Shown piece by piece: positions 1 through 5,132 of a stretch of 9,517 bases of DNA. Under the pieces are notes generated by a model. It did no database searches, had not been told where the DNA came from, and saw only the letters and a list, made by a program, of their open reading frames with translations. A program made the position numbers and the translations under genes. The first letter of the stretch is position 1; every line of letters starts with the position of its first letter. Origin of the DNA: an uncultured Frankiales bacterium (GTDB lineage: Bacteria > Actinomycetota > Actinomycetes > Mycobacteriales > SCTD01); assembly GCA_946479905.1 (NCBI GenBank), contig CAMLIA010000168.1, positions 1-9,517 on the forward strand, written 5' to 3'.

Positions 1-59
1 GGGAGCAGCGCCTCGGCCAGCAGCCGGCCGGCCTCGGACCTGTCGGCGAACCGCCTCAC
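1..59 (-). CDS. Probable phosphoribosyltransferase, 5' end only
   Basis: Only the first 19 codons lie in the window, and the rest runs off the left edge. The GTG start at 59-57 overlaps the TGA of the SHOCT gene upstream (GTGA, 4 bases), a typical translationally coupled arrangement. The peptide reads MRRFADRSEAGRLLAEALL. The pattern F-x-D-R-x-x-A-G-R-x-L-A is the usual N-terminus of the stand-alone type I phosphoribosyltransferase proteins common in actinobacteria, where it precedes the PRPP-binding domain. None of the catalytic PRPP loop is inside the window, so the assignment rests on the N-terminal pattern alone. A different enzyme with a similar N-terminus cannot be excluded. Confidence 0.6.
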   Translation of the reverse strand, partial: MRRFADRSEAGRLLAEALL

Positions 60-316
60 ACCGGCGTCTTCAGGACGCTCAGCCGCCGCTGGTACTCCTC
101 CGGGTCGATCTCGCCGCGGGCCAGCCGCTCGGCGAGGATCTGCTCGGCGCCGGCGACCGGCGGGGGCGGTCCCGGGGGCGGCGGGCTGGTCGGGGGACGG
201 GTGCTGCGCGCCACCCACACGACCGCGACGACGACGAGGGCCCAGAAGGCCAGCATGCCGAGCATCATCACAAAGCCCCACCCGGCGCCCATGTGCTCGT
301 TCTCCCAGTACATCAT
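56..316 (-). CDS. SHOCT-domain small membrane protein
   Basis: The protein is about 86 residues long. It has a short N-terminus, one hydrophobic membrane segment at about residues 12-36 (FVMMLGMLAFWALVVVAVVW), a Pro-rich linker (PPTSPPPPGPPPP) and a C-terminal SHOCT motif at about 57-82 (EQILAERLARGEIDPEEYQR). SHOCT is a short helical module usually found at protein ends and thought to mediate oligomerisation; no enzymatic role is visible. Three start codons lie in a row: GTG 319, ATG 316 and ATG 313. The Shine-Dalgarno GAGG sits 7 nt before ATG 316, so I prefer that start. The stop overlaps the GTG of the phosphoribosyltransferase gene by 4 bases, so the two are probably co-transcribed. A functional link between them is inference only. 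Confidence 0.85.
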   Translation of the reverse strand: MMYWENEHMGAGWGFVMMLGMLAFWALVVVAVVWVARSTRPPTSPPPPGPPPPVAGAEQILAERLARGEIDPEEYQRRLSVLKTPV

Positions 317-631
317 CACGTCACCTCAGGCGATGTTGCGCTCAGCCCTGCACCGCTCACCGTGCGACGCCCGACGAGCCGGGGCCAGAGCACTCCGACC
401 CTGGTTCGGGTGACGTCCGGCATCGCCCGCGAAGCGGCAGCCGTCCGGTATGTCCGATGACTGAGGGTCATGAACAGGGGTGACACTGCGTGACGGGGGT
501 AGGGCCGAGGAGCATCGCCCCCGTCCCTCCCGGTCGAGCGCCGCTGAAGTCCCTCGGGTGTGCGTGCACCACCGGTCCACGACGCCGTCGCCGGACCACC
601 GCCTCAGCACACACGAAACGGGACACCCCTC
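317..631. other. Divergent intergenic region with leader of the LPLTG protein
   Basis: About 315 bases separate the divergent SHOCT gene and the LPLTG surface-protein gene, and no credible ORF is present. Visible structure: an ATGAC/GTCAT inverted repeat at 457-471; an 8-bp perfect inverted repeat GACGGGGG/CCCCCGTC at 492-499 and 518-525 with an 18-nt loop; and a GGTCC/GGACC hairpin at 574-597 close to the plus-strand start. GGTGAC recurs at about 409 and 478. I see no convincing -35/-10 pair for either gene. None of these repeats resembles the tandem RNA element found before the other LPxTG gene. Confidence 0.5.
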
Positions 632-1933
632 ATGACACCGATCTCACGCACGCGCGCCCTGGGGACGATGGTGGCGCTCGCGCTACCGCTCGTCATCGCG
701 ACCGCCGTCCCACCCGCCGCCGCTGCCACGGCCAGCGGCGGGTTCGCCGAGGCCTACGGGCTGCTCGCCGACACCACGCTCCTGCAGGGGAACGTGCCCG
801 TCGTCATCGGCCCGCTGGCACCGGTCGCCTCGTCCTGCCCGCCCGGTGGCAGCAAGACCCAGCAGCTGGCCGCCGTGCCCGCCTCACCCGTCGCTGCTGC
901 CGGCGTGCTGAACACCGGCGCGGGGACGGCCTGCGCGACGACGACCAGCTCCCTTGCCTCCGCACAGACCCTGCAGGCGAAGGTCCTCGAGGTGGTCGCC
1001 CCGGCCACCATCGCGGCGGACGCGATCACCAGCACCGCCCGGGTCACCTGCACCACCGCCCCCGCGGCCTCGACCCGGATCGTCAACCTGACGGTCGGCG
1101 GCACCGTCGTGCCCCTCCCGACCGACATCCCGCCGAACTTCGACCTGCTGCCGCAGGTCCTCGGCCCGCTCGGCCTGCGTGTGATCCTCAACGAGCAGCA
1201 CCCGGCGGCGTCCGGCCGCGGCATCGTCGTGAACGGGCTGCACGTCATCGCCAGCGGGACGGGAGCGCTGCCCGTGGGCGGCGCCGTCCTGCGAGGCGAC
1301 GTCATCGTGAGCCACGCCTCCGCCGGTGTGGTCTGCCCGGGCGGTCCGGGCTCGGACCCGGCTGGCCTGCCGGCTCCTGACATCACCTTCCTCAAGACCG
1401 GGACGCCCGCCAGCATCCACGCCGGCGACACCGTCACCTACACGGCCACCGTGCGCAACGCCTCCTCGACGCCGTGCGAGGTCCTGAAGTTCATCGACCA
1501 CGTGGCCCCGCCGTTCACCCTGGTCTCCAGCTCCGGGCCGTTCGGCAGCGCGCTCGACAAGCCCGCACCCGTGCGCACGGACGGCGGAGTCGACGCGGTG
1601 CTGCGTCCCACCGGCGTCACCCTCGCTGCCGGGGCCTCGGCCGTGCAGCGCTTCACCGTCATGGCGAAGTCCAACGCCGCGCCGGGCACCTACTACGACA
1701 CCCTCGAGATCTACTGCGGCGCCAACGGCGACTTCGTCAGCGGCCCGCTGGCCCCGGTGACCATCACCGCAGCGGCTGCTCCCGTCGTACCCGCTGAGGG
1801 AGCACCGCAGGCACCGGTCGCCGCCGTGGACGTGCTGCCGCTCACCGGTGGCACCCCGCTCGTCGCTGTCACCGCGCTGGCGCTGATGGTGCTCGCCGGC
1901 CTGGGCATCCGACAGGTCCGCACCCGCAGCTGA
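632..1933 (+). CDS. LPxTG cell-wall-anchored protein, choice-of-anchor P / DUF11-like
   Basis: This is an exported surface protein of about 433 residues. The ATG at 632 gives a clean signal peptide (MTPISRTRALG, then a hydrophobic stretch, then AAAATASGG); the frame is open further upstream to 560 but that part is not signal-like. Residues about 36-236 look like the actinobacterial choice-of-anchor P family: GGFAEAYGL at the start, ARVTCTT, NGLHV and GDVIVSHASAGVVC at the end. Residues about 250-385 resemble a DUF11-type Ig-like adhesin repeat (FLKTGTPASIHAGDTVTYTATV). The C-terminus is a complete sortase signal: LPLTGG at about 402, a hydrophobic segment, then RQVRTRS. It is therefore expected to be covalently linked to peptidoglycan by a class E-like or housekeeping sortase, which is not in this window. 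The RBS is weak (GGGA about 9 nt upstream). Ligand and role are unknown; adhesion or envelope structure is inference. Confidence 0.85.
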   Translation: MTPISRTRALGTMVALALPLVIATAVPPAAAATASGGFAEAYGLLADTTLLQGNVPVVIGPLAPVASSCPPGGSKTQQLAAVPASPVAAAGVLNTGAGTACATTTSSLASAQTLQAKVLEVVAPATIAADAITSTARVTCTTAPAASTRIVNLTVGGTVVPLPTDIPPNFDLLPQVLGPLGLRVILNEQHPAASGRGIVVNGLHVIASGTGALPVGGAVLRGDVIVSHASAGVVCPGGPGSDPAGLPAPDITFLKTGTPASIHAGDTVTYTATVRNASSTPCEVLKFIDHVAPPFTLVSSSGPFGSALDKPAPVRTDGGVDAVLRPTGVTLAAGASAVQRFTVMAKSNAAPGTYYDTLEIYCGANGDFVSGPLAPVTITAAAAPVVPAEGAPQAPVAAVDVLPLTGGTPLVAVTALALMVLAGLGIRQVRTRS

Positions 1934-1948
1934 CCCACAGCTCGAACG

Positions 1949-1984
1949 CCGAAGGCCGCACTCCCGAGGGAGTGCGGCCTTCGG
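1949..1984. terminator. Bidirectional intrinsic terminator between two LPxTG genes
   Basis: A 17-bp perfect inverted repeat runs CCGAAGGCCGCACTCCC - GA - GGGAGTGCGGCCTTCGG (in practice a 16-bp stem with a CGAG tetraloop). It begins 16 bases after the stop of the plus-strand gene and ends 16 bases before the stop of the minus-strand gene. The plus-strand side is followed by TCCTTG, a poor U-tract, as is normal in high-GC actinobacteria. Its position between convergent genes indicates that it serves both. Confidence 0.85.
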
Positions 1985-2000
1985 TCCTTGCGGAGCAGGT

Positions 2001-2786
2001 TCAGGCGGTACGACGACGGCCGAGGCCGGTCATCACGGCGCCGGCTGCGACGGCCAGACCACCCAGCAGGAGGAGCAGGCCGGTCGGCGCGCCCGTGAAC
2101 GGGAGCGCCTGCGGTGCTGCTGCGGACTGCGCGACGACCTTCCCGCCCCCCACTGCGAGGGCGAGCACCGAACCGCCGGAGACGACGGGCGCCGCGGCCC
2201 GCGCACCGAAGGCGCGGGTCGAGGTCGCCACGCTCCCGCCGCCGAGCGCGGGAGCTGTCACGACCGAGGTGCTCGACGTGCGCGCGGCAGCCGGAGCTGC
2301 GACGTGCGCGGCCGGGGTCACGGCAACGTCGGAGGCGGGCGCCGAGGTCCTCGCCGGCGCGGGAGCGGCTGCGGAGCCACCCCGGTGCGCCGGCTTCGGC
2401 TTCGAGCCGCACCAGCCGTTGTTGTCGTCGTCCGTGGGACGTCCGCCGTCACGGGGGGCCGCTGCGCGAGGCTCGTTGCCGCACCCGTTGTTGCCGTCCG
2501 TCCCCGGACCGGTCTTGTCGTTGTTGTCCGCCCCGCGGTCCATCCCCTTGCCGTCCTGGTCGGGTGTCGAGCTGCCCTTGCCCTGGAAGCTGCCTTCCGG
2601 GTTCGAGCTCGAGCCGGACGGGTCCGTCTCGCTGCTCTGGCCGTGCCCGGACGTGGAGGAGCTGGTCCCCGGGTCCTGCCTGCCCTGCCCGTTCTCGCCC
2701 GCGAACGCGCTGCCGGCGCTCAGCACCGGGAGGGTGAGAGCGACGGACGCGATGACGAGCGTCCTTCTCATGGCACTGCTGAACAT
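2001..2786 (-). CDS. LPxTG cell-wall protein with low-complexity ectodomain
   Basis: This is a 261-residue exported protein. It has a signal peptide at about 1-29 (MRRTL, hydrophobic core, SAFAG). A Gly/Ser/Asp/Asn-rich region at about 30-130 is followed by an Ala/Val/Ser/Thr-rich stalk at about 135-225. The sorting signal is LPFTG at 228, then a hydrophobic segment and GRRRTA. There is no recognisable catalytic domain. Two cysteines sit in related contexts, GNNGCGNEP (Cys102) and DNNGWCGSKP (Cys126), and could form a disulfide. The ATG at 2786 is preceded by GGAG with 6-nt spacing. An internal ATG at 2771 is possible but has no better RBS. The leader holds a tandem structured RNA element and an SD-pairing hairpin, so regulation at the RNA level is likely. 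The Asp/Asn-rich part might bind cations, but that is speculative. Confidence 0.85.
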   Translation of the reverse strand: MFSSAMRRTLVIASVALTLPVLSAGSAFAGENGQGRQDPGTSSSTSGHGQSSETDPSGSSSNPEGSFQGKGSSTPDQDGKGMDRGADNNDKTGPGTDGNNGCGNEPRAAAPRDGGRPTDDDNNGWCGSKPKPAHRGGSAAAPAPARTSAPASDVAVTPAAHVAAPAAARTSSTSVVTAPALGGGSVATSTRAFGARAAAPVVSGGSVLALAVGGGKVVAQSAAAPQALPFTGAPTGLLLLLGGLAVAAGAVMTGLGRRRTA

Positions 2787-2791
2787 GTGGT

Positions 2792-2847
2792 GCTCCCGTC
2801 CGATGGTGAAGCGGGTGCGGTGTGCACCCGGGTCATCTCGGACGAGC
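2792..2847 (-). promoter_or_regulatory. Hairpin sequestering the Shine-Dalgarno of the LPFTG gene
   Basis: Read on the minus strand, GCTCGTCCGA (plus positions 2838-2847) pairs with TCGGACGGGAGC (2792-2803), with only a GG bulge. The 3' arm contains the GGAG Shine-Dalgarno of the gene starting at 2786. The loop side holds a second perfect 7-bp hairpin, CGGGTGC/GCACCCG (2812-2818 and 2824-2830, 5-nt loop). The GCTCG of the 5' arm can alternatively pair with CGAG in the conserved GTGGCGAGACCG end of the adjacent RNA element. This gives two mutually exclusive folds, one of which frees the SD. Pairings are read directly; the switching role is inferred. Confidence 0.55.
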
Positions 2848-2942
2848 CGGTCTCGCCACTACCTCCCCGCGCGGTCTAGGCGACCGTGTCTCTCCGTGCG
2901 CCCCGGGGTCTCGGAGGCGTCGGTGGGGACCGCGCGGATCAC
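2848..2942 (-). ncRNA. Structured RNA element, copy A (gene-proximal), unassigned class
   Basis: This is the second of two homologous leader elements and ends about 60 nt before the LPFTG start codon. Minus-strand order: GTGATCCG; helix arm GACCGCGCGG's partner CCGCGCGGTC (2928-2937); CACCGACG (2918-2925); a variable GC-rich hairpin; CGCACGGAGA (2891-2900); CGGTCGCCTAG (2876-2886); the second helix arm (2867-2876); and AGTGGCGAGACCG (2848-2860). The basal helix is 10 bp and perfect. Compared with copy B, single-stranded blocks are identical while the helix bases differ on both sides, which is the mark of a conserved RNA fold. I see no core motif of the c-di-AMP (ydaO), c-di-GMP (GEMM), glycine, cobalamin, TPP or M-box classes as I remember them. 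Confidence 0.65.
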
Positions 2943-2988
2943 TGGTTCCCGTCCGGCCGGCCGGCGGGGGCCGGCAGGCCTGAAGGGT

Positions 2989-3088
2989 CGGTCTCGCCAC
3001 TCACTCCCCGAACCGCCTAGGCGACCGCGTGTCTCCGTGCGGCTCCCTGCTGGCGGCAGGGGACGTCGGTGTGAGCGGTTCGGATCAC
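2989..3088 (-). ncRNA. Structured RNA element, copy B (distal), unassigned class
   Basis: This is the first (5') copy of the tandem element. It shares identical blocks with copy A: GTGATCCG (3081-3088), CACCGACG (3064-3071), CGCACGGAGA (3032-3041), CGGTCGCCTAG (3017-3027) and AGTGGCGAGACCG (2989-3001). Its basal helix is CCGAACCGC/GCGGTTCGG (3075-3083 with 3008-3016), 9 bp and perfect. In copy A the corresponding helix is CCGCGCGGTC/GACCGCGCGG, so several base pairs are replaced by other Watson-Crick pairs. The variable inner hairpin here is CCCTGC/GCAGGG (3044-3060). A 46-nt GC-rich linker separates it from copy A. The minus strand is chosen because the LPFTG gene lies directly downstream; the plus-strand gene start is about 250 nt away. 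Confidence 0.65.
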
Positions 3089-3336
3089 CGTGTCCCAGCA
3101 CCGGCACCGCTGCGTGCCCAAGGTGAGCACGCAGGGTGACGACATCTTCACAACGGGTGATGGGGTTGATCGTGACGCAGAGTGATGGGAATGTGGCAGA
3201 GCCGACAGTCCCGACACTCGGCGCCTGTCGTCCGGGTGAGAGCGCCCTTGCTGCCCATCACCCGGAGGGGTGACAGGCGTTGGGCATCATGAGTGCGGTC
3301 AGGCGATCAGCCCTGCCCGGTGGCGAGGAGGACAAC
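3089..3336. other. Intergenic region before the SpoIIE phosphatase
   Basis: This holds the presumed promoter regions of the minus-strand RNA leader and the plus-strand phosphatase gene. An 11-bp perfect inverted repeat CGGGTGATGGG (3154-3164) / CCCATCACCCG (3254-3264) brackets about 90 bases; its right arm ends next to the GGAGGGG that could serve as an SD. GGGTGA also occurs at about 3134, 3155, 3235 and 3269. I see no confident -10/-35 pair on either strand. Confidence 0.45.
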
Positions 3337-4194
3337 GTGGTCAGGACGTCCGGAGAGGTGCGGCGACGCCGCACCGGGCTCCGGTTCGGGGACGACCGCT
3401 TCACCCTGGACCTCGCCGCCCACCTCGCCGACATCAGCCGACCTCCCGTGCTGCCCGCGCACTGGCACTGCGAGGTGGCCTGCGTGCTCGCCGACGAGGT
3501 CGCCATCGGCGGCGACTTCACCGTCTTCACCCGCGAGGGCAGCACCCTGCGCGCGATGCTCGTGGACACCAGCGGCAAGGGCCAGGAGGCCGCGACCCGT
3601 GCCGTGATGCTCGCCGGCGCCATCTCCGGGCTGCTGTTCGAGCTGCCGACCGACAACGTGCTGCCGGCGGTGAACAGGCACGTGCAGCGGTTGGGGGAGG
3701 ACGAGAACTTCGCCACGGCCGTCTTCATCGAGCTCGACCTGGAGACGGGAAGCTTCCAGCTCGGCAACGCCGGTCACCCGCCGGCCGCGCACTTCGCGGC
3801 AGGTTCCGGTCAGTGGCAGCAGTACGGCCCGACCGGGCCGGCTCTCGGGTTCTTCGACACGGCCTACTGGGGCATGCACGAGGGTCAGCTTCGGCCGGAC
3901 GACGCGCTGCTCGTCGTCACCGACGGCGTGGTCGAGGTCCCCGGCACCGACATCGACCTCGGCGTCGACCGGCTGCTCGGGGAGGCGGAGCGGCTCGTCC
4001 TCACCGGCTGGGCGGAGGGGGCGCAGACCCTGCTGGACAGGCGGCGGCAGGTCGGCGACGACGCGCAGGTGCTGCTGCTGACCCGGACCCGCGTCGCGGC
4101 CGCGCCCGCCACGGCACCCGTCCCCGTGCAGCCGTACGACGAGCTGCCCCTGTCGCACCTCGCGCCCGAGGCGCAGGGAACCCCCGGCCGCTAG
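3337..4194 (+). CDS. Stand-alone PP2C/SpoIIE-type serine phosphatase
   Basis: The product is about 285 residues and consists essentially of one SpoIIE/RsbU-type phosphatase domain. Metal-binding and signature motifs are all present (numbering from 3337): GGDF at 58-61, DTSGKG at 77-82 in place of the usual D-x-SGKG, NAGHPP at 144-149, TDGVVEV from 195, and a final DDAQVLLL at about 241. It should therefore be catalytically active, dephosphorylating a phosphoserine partner such as an anti-sigma-factor antagonist. There is no PAS, GAF, HAMP or response-regulator input domain, so control must come from a partner protein or from expression. Start choice: GTG 3337 has GAGGAGG 5 nt upstream. TTG 3280 and ATG 3289 in the same frame follow GGAGGGG at 3264-3270 and would add 19 or 16 residues. 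No STAS or anti-sigma gene is adjacent. Confidence 0.85.
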   Translation: MVRTSGEVRRRRTGLRFGDDRFTLDLAAHLADISRPPVLPAHWHCEVACVLADEVAIGGDFTVFTREGSTLRAMLVDTSGKGQEAATRAVMLAGAISGLLFELPTDNVLPAVNRHVQRLGEDENFATAVFIELDLETGSFQLGNAGHPPAAHFAAGSGQWQQYGPTGPALGFFDTAYWGMHEGQLRPDDALLVVTDGVVEVPGTDIDLGVDRLLGEAERLVLTGWAEGAQTLLDRRRQVGDDAQVLLLTRTRVAAAPATAPVPVQPYDELPLSHLAPEAQGTPGR

Positions 4195-4196
4195 CT

Positions 4197-4217
4197 CAGC
4201 CGAGGGCCCTCCGGCTG
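4197..4217. terminator. Possible terminator between convergent genes
   Basis: CAGCCGAG-GGCC-CTC(C)GGCTG forms an 8-bp stem with one bulged C and a 4-base loop. It starts 3 bases after the phosphatase stop and lies 18 bases before the stop of the convergent dehydrogenase. There is no U-tract. Position is the main support. Confidence 0.4.
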
Positions 4218-4234
4218 CCGGCTGCCAGGGTGGC

Positions 4235-5023
4235 TCAGCGCTTGAGCTGCTGGGCAGCCGCCATCTGCTCGCCCACGCCGCCGAGCAGCCCCATCCGCTG
4301 CAACCGGCTGGCGAAGTTGGGGGCCAGGCTCCCGAGCCGCGCACCCAGCTTGTCCAGCGGCGGGGCGACGAGCACCTCGCCCCTGCCGTGGGTGATGGCG
4401 TCGACGACGGCCGTCGCGACCTGCGCCGGGGTGCGGGTGCCGAAGCCGGTCGGTGCCCTCAGGCCTGTCTCGGCGAACATCCCCGCCTCGCTCACGAACC
4501 CCGGCAGGACCACGCTCACCCCGACGCCCTTGGGGTGCAGCTCGTCGCGGAGGGCGAGGGCGAAGCCGCGCAGGCCGAACTTCGTCGCGTTGTACAGCGA
4601 GGTGTTCGCCGAGGCGGTGAGCCCCGCCAGGGAGGAGATGAAGACGAGCGAGCCGCTGCCCCTGGCCACCATCGAGGGGATCAGCGCGTGCGCGAGGACG
4701 ATGGGGGCGCGGAGGTTGACGTCCAGGGCGCGGTCGACCTGCTCAGCCGTGAAGGACTCCAGTGCGCCGGTGCCGGGCAGGGCGGCGTTCGCGACCAGCA
4801 CGTCGACGTCCCCGGCTTGGGCCAGGAGCTCCTGCACCGCTGCCGGGTCGGCCAGGTCGGCGACGACGGCCCGCCCGTTCAGGCGCTGGGCCAGGGCGAG
4901 GAGCTCCGCCTCGCGCCGCCCGGACAGGACCAGCTGCGCGCCGGCGGCCGCGAGCCCCTCGGCCAGCGCGATGCCGATGCCGCCGCTGGCACCGGTGAGC
5001 AGCACGTTCTTGCCGGCGAGCAT
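4235..5023 (-). CDS. Short-chain dehydrogenase/reductase (SDR family)
   Basis: A 262-residue classical SDR. The nucleotide-binding glycine motif TGASGGIG is at about residues 10-17, after a beta strand. An NAA motif (VANAALPG) follows at about 80. The catalytic Ser is in FISSLAG and the Tyr/Lys pair in YNATK, with the usual three-residue spacing. An Arg follows the second strand (SGRRE), which favours NADP(H) over NAD(H). The substrate cannot be told from sequence. The start is ATG 5023, preceded by AGGAG with 5-nt spacing; an in-frame start at 5062 would add 13 residues that precede the Rossmann fold and lacks an SD. The gene is convergent with the phosphatase and divergent from the acyltransferase. 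Confidence 0.9.
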   Translation of the reverse strand: MLAGKNVLLTGASGGIGIALAEGLAAAGAQLVLSGRREAELLALAQRLNGRAVVADLADPAAVQELLAQAGDVDVLVANAALPGTGALESFTAEQVDRALDVNLRAPIVLAHALIPSMVARGSGSLVFISSLAGLTASANTSLYNATKFGLRGFALALRDELHPKGVGVSVVLPGFVSEAGMFAETGLRAPTGFGTRTPAQVATAVVDAITHGRGEVLVAPPLDKLGARLGSLAPNFASRLQRMGLLGGVGEQMAAAQQLKR

Positions 5024-5120
5024 CAGATCTCCTTGGTGGGTGTCCGTAACCTCCGCATTCACCCCACGGGTGATGCCGTCTGTCTCACTGCGCCGTGCGG
5101 GTGTGCCTCGAGGACCTCAC

Positions 5121-5132
5121 TAGAGTCCAGGG
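5121..5132 (+). promoter_or_regulatory. -10 box for a leaderless transcript
   Basis: TAGAGT (5121-5126) fits the TAnnnT -10 pattern and ends 6 nt before the GTG start at 5133, so transcription would begin at or next to the start codon. There is no Shine-Dalgarno at a usable distance. No clear -35 is visible. Leaderless mRNAs are common in actinobacteria. Confidence 0.5.

Noticed and set aside
457..471. ATGAC/GTCAT inverted repeat as an operator
   Set aside because: The 5-bp arms are not distinguishable from chance, and there is no promoter or regulator gene to tie it to.
2848..3088. Assigning the tandem element to the c-di-AMP (ydaO), c-di-GMP, glycine or cobalamin riboswitch
   Set aside because: Tandem layout and a cell-wall target are suggestive, but the conserved cores I remember for these classes are not present in either copy on either strand.
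1972..3126. Long plus-strand open frame opposite the LPFTG gene
   Set aside because: It lies antisense to a gene with signal peptide, sorting signal and good RBS, and its product shows no domain-like pattern.
3270..5123. Very long open frame (about 617 codons) on the plus strand across the phosphatase and dehydrogenase genes
   Set aside because: It is a high-GC shadow: Arg/Ala/Pro-rich without domain signals, and it overlaps two genes with complete catalytic motifs.
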